Below are positions 1 to 9,463 of a stretch of 31,027 bases of DNA, piece after piece. Every line of letters begins with the position of its first letter. Positions within the stretch are counted from its first letter, which is position 1. A program made the translations under genes and the position numbers. The stretch comes from Ophiothrix spiculata (taxonomy: Eukaryota; Echinodermata; Ophiuroidea; Amphilepidida; Ophiotrichidae). Under the pieces are notes generated by a model. That model saw only the letters and a list, made by a program, of their open reading frames with translations, did not search any database and was not told where the DNA came from. Where the stretch lies: NCBI GenBank assembly GCA_000969725.1, contig JXSR01S064602.1, one strand, 5' to 3'.

Positions 1-32
1 ATTCCAATGTCAACCTTAACTCAGCACATCAG

Positions 33-169
33 ATATTTCTTATCTCAAGGCTATGCAGTGATATTTTTATATCGTCATAAAAGTTTAGAACCATTTGTTC
101 GTTACTTTACCAAGCATTCAGTTTTAGATCTGTTCCAGATAAGTGATGACAGCTCACAAACAATAACAG
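33..169 (+). CDS. PPCS: Phosphopantothenate-cysteine ligase, internal exon (first in window)
   Basis: PPCS joins cysteine to 4'-phosphopantothenate, using ATP in animals, in cytosolic coenzyme A synthesis. This exon encodes YFLSQGYAVIFLYRHKSLEPF, the conserved strand and loop after the glycine-rich N-terminal nucleotide-binding segment of the family. The donor is GTAAGA at 170, leaving phase 1 (one base, G169), which pairs with TG at 2342 to give Val. The 5' edge is uncertain. The frame is open to base 1, but the residues before YFL do not resemble the family. The CAG at 30-32 is a plausible acceptor whose use would give xxA-TAT-TTC, for example Glu-Tyr-Phe as in relatives; CAG at 22-24 is an alternative. 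The ATG at 7 is probably intronic. About 70 N-terminal residues (judged from a family length near 310) lie before the window. Confidence 0.8.
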
Positions 170-2341
170 GTAAGACAAGCTCAGGCGAGGGGAGGGGGAG
201 TGGGAGTGGGAGAATTCTATTCAAGGTGGATAACATGCTTGAAAATTAACTCTAAACTGGGATTGGTAAAGGGTCTACAAAAAAACCCCCTAAGGCAGGG
301 GTGTGAGATTTCAGCATTTACGCTGATTTCAATGTTTTTCAATTGTTTCTTTTATTTTCAGCCTATTTTGGTCATTTTATCATTATTTTCAGCATTTGTC
401 AGCGTTTTCTATCAGCTAACTCTCACCCCCTGCTAAGGCATGGTTTTGACCATTTTCTCATTAAAGCAAGGATTTGACTATTTTTTCATACCCTAAACTG
501 GGGATTTTTCAAATTTATGAAGGAATCAAATCCTTAACCAGGATGGTTTCCGAATTTTTTGAAAGTAAAAATCTCCTTTAACCGGCATGTATTTTTTAGG
601 TTAGCAAAAAACATACCCCTTTCACTGTTGCTTTTCTGACAAACTAAATGCCCGTCCTAAATGCAGTACAAACATTATTTTTCCACTCTGCTGTAGCTCA
701 CAAGCTCTTGCTGAGAGCTGTCCACTACCCTCTGAAGCACAAATCAAAAGTGTGCTCTTGTCCAGGCAGCGCTGCCTGGGCTTGTTGCTGAGTGCCGGGA
801 ACAGAGAGAATGGGAAGTGAAACTGACGGGCTAAAAAGTGCGCCTACCCCGAAGGCTTGATTTGCTGCAATAATCAGCTGATTTTTCAAATCGGCTCTAT
901 ATGTAAATGATGTACCATGCTACCTCACAAAACAACCTCCATTATGCACATTCTAGGGTTATCCACATTGTTATCTGCACATAAATCCAAAGTTGTTTAC
1001 GACATTCTGCGAGGTGATGTGTAGGCCTATCAGTTGTTGCGTTGTCACTAGTACTAGTGAAGCGTTTGGTTTGTACAGGTTGAATGGCAAGTATTCAAAT
1101 TTGAGAATAGGTCAGTTCTTTCTGTACGTGACCAGCTGTGACCTCCGCGTGGTGGGTACAAATTTTGTCCATTGGCTCGGAATAAGAGTTTCACGACCCT
1201 GCCGAGTCCTTGGGAGGGGAAATGTATTATTTCTATCTGTTGCTCTTTATATGAGGATGTATCGACCTCTGAATACAAGCACCCCCTTGGGGTATCTCCC
1301 CTCTTTATAAGTGTATGGTTTCAACAAGTGAGTAACAATCCAAACTCAAATGCCTTTATCACCATCACTTATTTGCTGCAAGAATAATTTTAAAAAACCT
1401 CTAATGAAAATTGCTTTCAATTAAGCTTCAGCATTTCAGAAAGAAAATTACAAAAGGTTTGGCAGATAAAAGCCACCTTTTCGGATTTGGATAATCTTCA
1501 AGTTGCAATATTTCCAATATTTCTTCATCCATATCAGTAAAACTGTTTGATCTTTAAAAAAAAACCCTTGGATTATCATAGATGGATAACGCACTAAACA
1601 AATACTACGGTCTTGTGGGTGAAGTAGTGCAATCTGTCTACGAGACTTATCCCTCCGCCAGCGGCCTTAGAATAACAGTAACATAGCAAGTATCTTGGGA
1701 AAGATAGATTTCACTACCTCACCTCAAACCATGTAGTAGGCCCTATTTGTATACTATTTCTATGTGGATTATAATTTGGTGCTACAGAAATTTACTTACC
1801 TATCTGACATCACCATAGATGAGGTAATCACAGCAAGACATCAGCTGAAGACAGATGTAGCACATTCTTAGCCCATGTGGTCACTTTCATTAATGGAAGG
1901 TAATGGTTTGTGCCACGCCCCTTTTCAAGCCGCCTCTTCCACTCCCCAAGTTGCCCATTTCAAGATTACATCAGTTCCGAAGACCCGCATTTTAAAAGAA
2001 AATGACTCAAAAATGTGTTCTGTAAAGTTTTCAACCTTATTTTGAGCAATTTTCAGCTCCAATAGTCATATTTTTATGGGGGAAAAAGCAGTTCCTGAAA
2101 CCCCAATTCGGGGAAAAAATCAGTTCCATAGATCCTCTTTTTGACCAAAATCAGTTCTGCAAGACCTTATGTTTGATATCGCATATGACACATACCTACC
2201 AAAATGTTTTTGACTACTCCTGGTAATTTAAGGTGCCATACATAAGTTTTTGTAGCTTTAAAAATGTATAATCCAGTCCATGTTTAGTTTCTGTCCATAC
2301 TTATGAATCTCTTATTTTTTGTTTGATCTTGCTTTTTTCAG
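170..2341 (+). other. PPCS: PPCS intron 1 (within window)
   Basis: Intron of 2172 bases with GT-AG ends. It contains a small MITE at 295-433, an 18-bp perfect palindrome at 762-779, T/A-rich sequence with repeated short TAAA-C-TGGGG blocks at about 440-620, and at 2005-2145 a diverged stretch related to the inner hAT-like element at 20700-20820. No other coding signal was seen at 800-2000. Confidence 0.8.
295..433. mobile_element. Small MITE in PPCS intron 1
   Basis: Inverted ends: GCAGGGGTGTGAGA at the left against the reverse complement of TCTCACCCCCTGC at the right. The inverted similarity continues inward through the CAGCATTT-type segments. TAAG flanks both ends (291-294 and 434-437), a likely 4-bp target duplication. 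No coding capacity; superfamily not assigned. Confidence 0.6.
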
Positions 2342-2556
2342 TGGACCAAACGAAAGCACCAAACCTAGCACAACTCTTGAAGTCTTACCAAACCGTTAAA
2401 TCATCTAATTGTTTATTGTCAGTCGAGTTCATGTTTTTGCAAGAATATCTTTACTTACTGAGGGCCGCTGCTGAAGCACTCAATTTTGCTGGAGCAAATG
2501 CCATGTTTTACTTAGCTGCTGCTGTGTCAGATTTTTACATTCCAACTGATGATTTG
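2342..2556 (+). CDS. PPCS: Phosphopantothenate-cysteine ligase, second exon in window
   Basis: The exon begins after the acceptor TTTTTTCAG (ends 2341) and ends before GTAAGT at 2557, phase 0. It encodes a helix rich in Leu (QEYLYLLRAAAEAL) followed by AMFYLAAAVSDFYIP, the most conserved motif of eukaryotic PPCS; in bacterial Dfp/CoaB the equivalent is AAVADF, in the nucleotide and substrate pocket. This motif is the main reason for the gene call. The open frame runs on past 2556 to 2760, but those residues are intron and SINE sequence and lack homology, so the exon is cut at the canonical donor. Confidence 0.95.
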
Positions 2557-3318
2557 GTAAGTATTTTGGATAGGTTGCTGTTCATAAAAGAAAGAAAGAA
2601 AGAGTTATTTAGGCTGATAGCCAAGGATAACCCAAAAAAGCCTCTAATGAAGCTTATTTCCATTTGGGTCCTAGCTCTTTCTTTAATATTCAGTTTAAGT
2701 GCAGGAAGAAAACCGGAACAAGGACCCGGAGAAAAACCTGCGGAAGCGAGCATGGACTGAAAACCAAGCGCACATACAGCGCTGGGATTGGAATTGAACC
2801 CAGGACCGCATTGGTGCAAAGCGAGGGAAATACCGCTGCGCTAACCTGTTTCCCCCATAGGTTTGTAACTAGTGGGGATAGGGGTCCATAATAATCAGTT
2901 TGGAGTGGGGATTTGTGAGGTATCCAAAAGTGTTTCCCTGAAAAAATTGGCAAGTCCTACTCTACATTTTAAATGTCTAGGAAGTGAATTTTGAAGTGAA
3001 AAGTGTACAAAATGTTTAAGAAACTCTTGAAAACCTCTTTTATTTTGGTTTTCAATCTTATCAAATCTATTTGCTAATATGGTTTGGAGTTGGCAAAATG
3101 GAAACCTAAAAAAATATGGCTGTGGGCCTGGCTGTACATGTATATTGAATTAACAATTTAAGATATCCACCATATGAGCAGTATATAAGTAGCATGGCTG
3201 ATTCAAGTGTTTACAAACCATGGGTAGGGATTCCTATTACAGTCACTGAGTCACCCTTTTTGTTGTTCAGTATAAGTTTATTTGTTGTAAGTTATTTATT
3301 TTTTTCATCTCCATCCAG
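2557..3318 (+). other. PPCS: PPCS intron 2
   Basis: A 762-base GT-AG intron between phase-0 exons. Its main content is a tRNA-derived SINE in antisense orientation at about 2695-2856. The remainder is AT-rich with no coding signal. Confidence 0.85.
2695..2856 (-). mobile_element. tRNA-derived SINE, antisense in PPCS intron 2
   Basis: On the minus strand the element starts with a tRNA-like head. TTAGCGCAGCGG near 2846-2833 fits the pol III A box and GGTTCAATTCC near 2802-2792 fits the B box. Downstream is a body containing TTTCTCCGGGTCC and TTCCGGTTTTCTTCC, which resembles the conserved Nin-DC core shared by SINEs of several eumetazoans; that assignment is from memory and tentative. The tRNA part is too diverged to be a functional tRNA gene, with no clean acceptor stem. 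The end near 2695 is approximate; no clear target duplication was seen. Confidence 0.7.
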
Positions 3319-3504
3319 CCTGAACACAAGATCCAGTCTTCAGATGGACCTCCTCAGATTTCCCTCTGTAAAGTACCCAAGATGTTAGTGCCTCTGGTCA
3401 GGCACTGGGCATCTAAATCATTTGTTACATCTTTCAAACTAGAAACCGACAAAGAATTGTTATTGAAGAAAGCAAGACAGGCTCTAGTCAAGCTCAACCA
3501 TCAG
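3319..3504 (+). CDS. PPCS: Phosphopantothenate-cysteine ligase, third exon in window
   Basis: Acceptor CATCCAG ends at 3318 and donor GTAAGT starts at 3505; both ends are phase 0 and the exon is exactly 62 codons. It starts PEHKIQSS, where the Lys lies in the phosphate-contacting loop of the family, and contains the ISLCKVPKML segment and SFKLETD, the conserved motif matching FxxETx of CoaB enzymes. It follows the previous exon without any missing residues (DFYIPTDDL then PEHKIQ), as in other animal PPCS proteins. The window supplies no regulatory information for this gene because the promoter is outside it. Confidence 0.95.
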
Positions 3505-3575
3505 GTAAGTTTATAAATGCAGGTGATTTATAGTGCACAATGCCTCCTTGACATGTTAACTTCTAAGGCTGGATC

Positions 3576-3920
3576 ATAGATTTACAGGGGAGATACAAGG
3601 CACGCCGCCATTTTTATTCCGGCATGGAGACAAAATTGGGGGAATTCGGGTTTTTGCTGATAGCTTGCCGTTGATGCATCGCACCTTGTCATAATGCGCG
3701 AATATTGAAACATGCACACGCTTTGCGTGCATGTTGGCGTATCATTCGCGTAAAGTATTATTTGCACAGGTTGTCTCTACGCGTAACCAAGTCTCGGCAC
3801 TCGGAGTTGATTTTGGCGGGAGCCGAGTGGACCCGAATACCCCCAATTTGAGTTCCATGGCTGACGACGCCATTACACAGGCTGGTATACAAAGCCTGGC
3901 ATCTCCCTTTTAAATCTATG
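3576..3920. mobile_element. MITE with 8-10 bp target duplication (hAT or Mutator-like)
   Basis: Left end ATAGATTTACAGGGGAGATA and right end (reverse complement) CATAGATTTAAAAGGGAGAT form terminal inverted repeats. The flanks are the direct repeat GGCTGGATCA at 3567-3576 and 3921-3930. A duplication of 8-10 bp fits hAT (8) or Mutator-like (9-11) transposases; one C is shared with the TIR, so the exact length is ambiguous. An isolated right-end-like sequence (GGTATCTCCCCTGTATATCT) occurs at about 6513-6532 in the same intron. Confidence 0.7.
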
Positions 3921-4175
3921 GGCTGGATCAACAATGCCGTGAACAAAAAGAATTTGTCGACAAGCATGTTTGTATATCGAATTTGTTGAAAAAAAACATA
4001 AAATTAATAAGATTAAATACTTGAGAAAACATCAAAGCTTAACATTGTGATGAAATTTACCCTAATATTTGACTCTTCTCGGTATAAATTTTGCAAAGCG
4101 ATGTTCAATTGAGTAGATCTTCACATTCACATTCTACCGCATCATTGCTGCATGGATTACAATGTAAACTCTTTT

Positions 4176-4439
4176 AATTTGTCATGTGAGTGCAACAAAG
4201 TCATATCTGCAATAGCTGCCTTACATCATAAATTTGAATTACACACTGTATGACCGCCAGTCTTGGGTCAGTGGTTCTTGAAATGGTTCTTCAGGTGACA
4301 CCGTCACCATTTCAAGAACCACTGACATAAGACAGGAACATTTTAAATGATTTTTCACATTCTTGTTACAAGGTGTAATATAAATATAACTTAGGGCAGC
4401 CATTGCAGATACGACCTTCTTGCACTCGCATGACAAATT
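4176..4439. mobile_element. Foldback element with 21-bp perfect central hairpin
   Basis: Outer arms 4176-4223 and 4391-4439 are imperfect inverted copies sharing TTTGTCATG-GAGTGCAA and TATCTGCAAT-GCTGCC. At the centre, 4267-4287 and 4306-4326 form a perfect 21-bp inverted repeat with an 18-nt loop, itself containing GGTGAC-ACC-GTCACC. No ORF. A diverged relative lies at 21773-21918 in the zinc-finger gene intron. Confidence 0.65.
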
Positions 4440-4529
4440 TTCTCGCAGTATTAATTCAGTACTGTGCCACATGTTGTATTCAGTTGTTTTTGCTGTATTG
4501 ACAAAAATGTCTTGTCGAGTCTACTGGCC

Positions 4530-4739
4530 TTTAACATGGGTCCATATTCTCCTCCAATGTCTTAGGTGCAAATATTCCTGCAAATCCAGGATCAAAATGC
4601 ACGGTCAAAATGTTGGAAAATCCCTAAACATGGCCCCAATTTTTAGATACTGGCTTTAACATGGGTCCATATTCTCCTCCAATGTCTTAGGTGCAAATAT
4701 TCCTGCAAATCCAGGATCAAAATGCACGGTCAAAATGTT
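4530..4739. repeat. 125-bp tandem repeat, 1.7 copies
   Basis: The 85-bp sequence at 4530-4614 recurs without visible change at 4655-4739 (offset 125). The spacer between them contains a related CCTAAACATGG start, suggesting a decayed third unit. TTAAACATGG-type blocks also occur at 6368-6450. Confidence 0.85.
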
Positions 4740-4936
4740 CGAAATCATCCGCTGTTTTATTAAAGTATATAATAAATCCCATACAATACGACAATTCGTG
4801 TTACTTTTTCCCGAGCGGCAAGGCTCCCCCTTGAACGTGATAATTAAAAATGACCTGTAACCAGAACAGCGTACGCATGAACGTACTGCTTAAGCAATGA
4901 ACAAAGAATCATACAGATGATCGGAACTTAGGCTAA

Positions 4937-6175
4937 GGCCCTTATAAGTCAATGTTGAGTTTCCCGTCCGCCGCCCGCGTTACGATTTTGGACCCGCGTT
5001 GCAAAAGTGAAAATCCCAAAATAATTCATTATTTTTAAATTAGCCAATTACAAAGATATTTTTTACCTTTTTCTGTGATTTTGAATCAATTTAAAACTTT
5101 CTCGGCACTCAGTCATCGGTAAATGATTCCATAAATAGCTTCAATTCTGCTTACGGTAATCTCTACTACACATCGTTTTACGCAGTAAAACGTATGCATG
5201 ATTTACTGTGTGTTGTTTGTATGGTACAGGACCAACCATTTTGTGTTCGAGACTAAGTTGAACATGCTGTATAGGATATTTTTTCACATTCAAAGAAAAT
5301 TTGGGGGTTGTAAATTTGATTTTATTAAAAATTATTTGATAGAAAAATAATTTACGGATGTTTTGAGTAATTATTTGCAACTATGTCAATGTTTTATTTT
5401 GTTTTTATTGTAAATATGTTGTCTGCATGCCCGCCTGTCATCTTGTGGAAGCTTGCTGAATTTTGCACCGATCCGGCGATCGTCATAATAAAAGCAATTT
5501 TCGATCTTTTTTATGCTTTTTTAAAAAGTTTTTTGGCTGTTCTTTTTTAATTTATTAGAATCAATGTTTGTCTCAGTTAGAGTGAAGGATGGTGGTCGGA
5601 ACATCCCTCTGTGGACAATTACTCATATTGACAATAATTCCACCTTCATTGAACTGTACTCTGTCTCTGTGATGCATATCGACAGACTCTGAATAAATCC
5701 TAAATGATTTGATCATGTACATACATTTCTTGGAATTGAAATTTGAATTTTTGTTTGCTGAAGTTACATGTACAAATGAAAGAGTAAATGAGTGTGTAAT
5801 GATTTATACAGTCTTGTTGATATGCATTGCGTGAGGTCCATTGACCCACTGTCTTTTACACATGATATTGTGCAGTGCTGGAACACTGATAATGCTACCC
5901 TCTTTAAAGATGTCAATAAATAAATAAATAAAAATTCCTTGTGTTGTCATTTTTATTAAACAGCTGATTATTTTGAAATTTACTTATTCTTGTGGTTTTT
6001 TCTTTAAATTAGAGTACAAGGTACCAAGATACACTAGAACAAAGATGTATACATAAACAAAATGTCAATAAGTGAGTGTCTCATTGTAGTTGTCCCCTAA
6101 AATTGCGCAAAATAGTTGCCTCATTGTGAGCTGAGCAAAATGTGACGGGAAACTCAACATTGACTTATAAGGGCC
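4937..6175. mobile_element. 1.24-kb TIR transposon, PIF/Harbinger-like by TSD
   Basis: 4937-4968 and 6144-6175 are a perfect 32-bp inverted repeat starting GGCCCTTATAAGTC. The element is flanked by TAA on both sides (4934-4936 and 6176-6178); a 3-bp TWA duplication is the hallmark of PIF/Harbinger elements. No transposase domain was recognised inside, so it is probably non-autonomous. The interior is AT-rich and includes a small exon-like ORF at 5564-5692. Confidence 0.75.
5564..5692 (+). CDS. Small exon-like ORF inside the 4937-6175 transposon (hypothetical)
   Basis: An open frame of 42 codons plus stop, with residues such as VKDGGRNIPLWTITHI and ending MHIDRL. It is preceded by a T-rich tract and TTATTAG (ends 5558), a possible 3' splice site, and AATAAA overlaps the stop codon at 5692-5697. 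It looks like the terminal exon of a captured or internal gene. The family is not recognised, and short ORFs of this size occur by chance; low confidence. Confidence 0.25.
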   Translation: MFVSVRVKDGGRNIPLWTITHIDNNSTFIELYSVSVMHIDRL

Positions 6176-6630
6176 TAAACTAAGATTATCTAAAAGGCGA
6201 GGTTACTACGAGTCAAAAACACAGTACGTAAATACAGCAGGAATCTTGCCTTATGTGTTACAGCCGTTCCAGTGAATTTGCCAGGCAGTTCAAGTCATTT
6301 TGGAAAACATAGCGCATTCTTGAATGGAAATTGAAAGTTATTTGTTGGATGAATTCTTAAACCCAACCTTAAACATGGACCCCTTTTTGGATTAAACTCC
6401 CTAATAATGGGTACCTCTTTAGCCAAAATGACCCTTAAATATGGGTTATGGGTTTTGAGTCTTCAGCTGCACACCCACGTCCAAACCAAATCTAATTACA
6501 CCCCCAGCCTGGTATCTCCCCTGTATATCTATGTCTTGTGCTCAAAGAATCAAATTGATAAGAAATTAGACCGACACATAATTTTATGGAATTTCTTTAC
6601 TGATCACATCTTCTTTTTTCTCTAATTCAG

Positions 6631-6807
6631 GTTGTCATTGCAAATATATTGGAGGACAGGCGGAAACAAGTCACCATAGTAACCCAAGAGAGACATTTCA
6701 CAATATCGCTAACCGATGATGAACTTAATGAAGGAAAAGAAATCGAGGAAACAATTATTGCTCAACTGAAAGAAGAACACTTACAGTTTATAAAAGATTG
6801 CTCATGA
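6631..6807 (+). CDS. PPCS: Phosphopantothenate-cysteine ligase, terminal exon with stop
   Basis: The acceptor is CTAATTCAG (ends 6630) after a T-rich tract; the stop is TGA at 6805-6807. It encodes VVIANILEDRRKQVTIVT, the conserved VANxL motif and following strand, then an acidic C-terminal helix (EGKEIEETIIAQL). Length and content match the end of the family, so the protein is complete at the C terminus. The four exons together give about 237 residues in one continuous frame with no internal stop, so the gene appears intact. No convincing AATAAA was found shortly after the stop. Confidence 0.95.
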   Translation, partial: VVIANILEDRRKQVTIVTQERHFTISLTDDELNEGKEIEETIIAQLKEEHLQFIKDCS

Positions 6808-6916
6808 TAATTTTGCTGATAATCATATGTGAGGAACATAACTCATTTGTTCTCAAAGGCTGCAAATGGCTACAGGAGAAATCAAGAAAGTCACCAAAGT
6901 CTGAATATTTCTTATA

Positions 6917-7297
6917 CCCCGTTCACACCATGCAAAAAGTCATCATCGATTTAACTTAGGTCGTCATCGATTTTATTGATTAACATAAAACTGGAGCGTT
7001 CACACACATAACAATTTGATCGCTCTCAACTAAATCGCTTTGACTTGGTGACAAAGAAAGTAGCCATCCAGATGTCAAATCTTAAAACCGAAATCAATGA
7101 CGATGTCTGTTCACATGTGTGAAAATTGCAAATCGATTACGACAAAAGTGATTTCGTTTGAAAATAAGTTGATAAAAGTCATCTTTTGAAATCGACTTTT
7201 TGAAAGCGACTTAATACGCCCCGAAATGTTCACACTAGTCATAGAACTGATGACCTAAGTGAAATCGATGGCGATTTTTCGCATAGTGTGAACGGGG
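6917..7297. mobile_element. MITE with CCCCGTTCACAC ends
   Basis: The left arm from 6917 (CCCCGTTCACACCATGC) and the reverse complement of the right end (CCCCGTTCACACTATGC) pair over about 55 bases with small gaps. TA lies at both borders (6915-6916 and 7298-7299). Further internal ATCGATTT and GTTCACAC motifs repeat in both orientations. Non-coding. It lies just 3' of PPCS and may be within its 3' UTR or flank. Confidence 0.75.
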
Positions 7298-7897
7298 TAT
7301 TAGACTTAGGTTTTATATATGAGCACAAATTTGCTACGTAAGCAGTACTCGCCAAGTGGTTATTGTAGCTGAACATATGTGACACGTTACATCAAAAAGT
7401 ACACGTTTTTGTACTTATTCATGTCATTTGAAAGGGAATAATATCAGCTTTAAAATAATACCTTGCTTGTGAAAATTGAAGCTTGGTATAGTGACAATAA
7501 TATGATTTTCTTTATAATGTGCATGTTTAATTTGCCAGTATCTCTAAATTTGCCAGACCGACAACATGTACTTTTGATTTTACGTGTCATATATGATTGA
7601 GTGGATGCTGGTGACAACAACCATTTTGACATATATATTTGCAAGGAGATTACTAGTATTAGAATGAAAATAGGTTTGGGTTAATAAGGTGGCTTTGGAG
7701 CAGGTGTTCAGCACGAACGCCAACTGCCGTGACATCTGGATTATAAGGTGTGGCAGCGCTGTTTGAAAATTTGAATATGGACAATTTTTGTTCTATCAAA
7801 TTAAACTGGTGAGATGAAAAAGAAGTACCTAAATATCTCATTTAATCGGCAACCACTGTTCATTTCACTTACCCAGTTTCTTGCTATATAATCCTAT

Positions 7898-8049
7898 CTA
7901 AAGGCCATGTCACACATCACCGTCCGGACGAATAATGTACTAATAATGTACACTGGTTTGGTAATCGATTACATGTATTTCAATGACCAAACCAGTGTAC
8001 GTTATTAGTTCATTATTCATACGTTTCGTGATGTGTGACAGAGCCCTAA
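7898..8049. mobile_element. Palindromic MITE
   Basis: Arms of about 65 bases: GTCACACATCAC, AATAATG-ACTAATAA and GTACACTGGTTTGGT at the left recur in reverse complement at the right, separated by a short centre at about 7960-7978. The ends read AAGGCCATGTCACAC against (reverse complement) AGGGCTCTGTCACAC. Non-coding foldback element. Confidence 0.7.
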
Positions 8050-8329
8050 GATACGATCCATAACAAAACTTCTATTAAGCTCATATAGGTAAAAAAGTTT
8101 ACCTTTATCGGTCAAATTGGCAGTTTGCGTTCTGACTGGTTGCTTTAATGTGTGTATACTTGCACTTGTCTGTGCAGCAGTTTGACTGCATCAATTTGTA
8201 CTTTTATTTTTTATATTACATTTATAGAGATCTATTTTACTGCATTGAATTGTATATAGTTTGCATTAGTTGTATATAATTTGAATTACCAAAGTATGTA
8301 CCGACATCTCACAGCACTAAAGCTATATA

Positions 8330-8830
8330 GGGTGAATTTGAGTATCCTCACTGGGTGGGTAACTCCACTCTATTAGTCTAATAATTAGAATTTTTCAATT
8401 CATGAATACGTTTCAACATTGAATTGTGCAGAAAACAAAAATTATTAGAGGGCAGACACAATTTAAGTTGGGTTAAATCGCTATCATCAGCATGGATAAT
8501 GCTAGAAACTTACACTGAAATGTGTCAATGAGCTAACGTACCTAACACACTAGGGTGAATGTACCCAATTGCAATATGCATAGCTAATGGGTACATAGTA
8601 GCGGACATACCCTATGGGCAGTGAAAATACCCAACAAGATTTACTGAAAGTTTTTGTCTTTTTTCAATAAGTTAAGTGGTTAATATCTAATTTGAACCTA
8701 TGAACTGCTTCTTTAATATGGATAGCACCCCTGGATCATTAAAAACAAACTATTTGTCCAACGAAGTTGAAGAAAATTATATGCAAATAACATGCCGTTT
8801 ATATGCTAGCAAGGATACCCGAATTCACCC
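8330..8830. mobile_element. 501-bp MITE with TA target duplication
   Basis: The ends are GGGTGAATTTGAGTATCCT (8330-8348) and the reverse complement GGGTGAATTCGGGTATCCT (8812-8830), flanked by TA at 8328-8329 and 8831-8832, as for Tc1/mariner-derived elements. An inner pair (AGGGTGAATGTACCC and GGGTACAT) lies near 8551-8596. No convincing coding region. Confidence 0.7.
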
Positions 8831-9055
8831 TATGGATAAAAGGCAAGTATGTGATGGAATCTTGGAAAACTGTTACATTTGATTTGTACATGTATAATAT
8901 TAGTTAGTTGGTGAAGCGGATGTATGATTTGGGGAATTTTTGGGTTTCCCAGGGATGGGAAAACTATCGCATGGTATACATGCCTGCCTACTATACAAAT
9001 ATTTACTGCTCATAAGGGAAACGGTAAAAAAATCTACACTCGTTGTCTGAAAACA

Positions 9056-9106
9056 GTGGGCCTACTACTGCCCGACAGAGGTGGAAGCCTATTATAGTAG
9101 GCCCAC
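9056..9106. repeat. Short hairpin
   Basis: GTGGGCCTACTA (9056-9067) is repeated in exact reverse complement at 9095-9106 around a 27-base loop. It may be a relic of a small palindromic element. Confidence 0.6.
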
Positions 9107-9358
9107 ATTGTCTCCAGTCAATGAGGGTATTTTGCACCATTGCTTGAATAAAGAGTAAATGTTTGTTTTATATACTGTATTAAAATATTGTCATTTGATA
9201 ACTTGCTAAAAGTTAACTTACTGTGCATACTGAGTTAAGCTTACAGTACAAGCTTAGTTTAGCCTAGTCCTCGCAAAATGCATGTCAACCCTTAGGCATG
9301 ATTATCTTCAGGTTTTCGCCTGAATTCAGGCAAAAATACTTGGATCTTCACTGTACAA

Positions 9359-9463
9359 AACATCATTCGAGTACACTTTAAGTACATTTCTAGTACAAAT
9401 TGTTGTATTTTTTAACAAACAGTTTGTACTAGAATTGTACTAAAAGTGTACTCGAATGATGTT
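9359..9463. repeat. Palindromic repeat with arms of about 47 bp
   Basis: Left arm 9359-9405 (AACATCATTCGAGTACACTT onward) pairs with right arm 9416-9463 with few mismatches around a loop of about 10 bases. A third, partial copy of the right arm (TTGTACTAGAATTGTACT) follows at 9485-9502. A 14-bp palindrome GCCTGAATTCAGGC lies just before it at 9318-9331. Confidence 0.7.

Larger units (their letters stand above)
3505..6630 (+). other. PPCS: PPCS intron 3
   Basis: A 3126-base intron with GTAAGT donor and TTCAG acceptor, phase 0. Roughly two thirds is mobile or repeated DNA: a MITE with long target duplication (3576-3920), a foldback element (4176-4439), a 125-bp tandem repeat (4530-4739), a 1.24-kb TIR element (4937-6175), and one end of a further element near 6507-6538. 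Confidence 0.85.

Noticed and set aside
2557..2760. Extension of the PPCS frame to 2760
   Set aside because: Sequence after the GTAAGT donor has no family similarity and runs into the SINE; the next exon at 3319 fits directly.
2780..2856. tRNA gene on the minus strand
   Set aside because: A and B boxes are present but no acceptor stem or proper cloverleaf, and a SINE body follows.
7190..7850. Direct-repeat LTR pair around the 3' side of PPCS
   Set aside because: No pair of long direct repeats with TG/CA ends was found anywhere in the window; the visible repeats are inverted.
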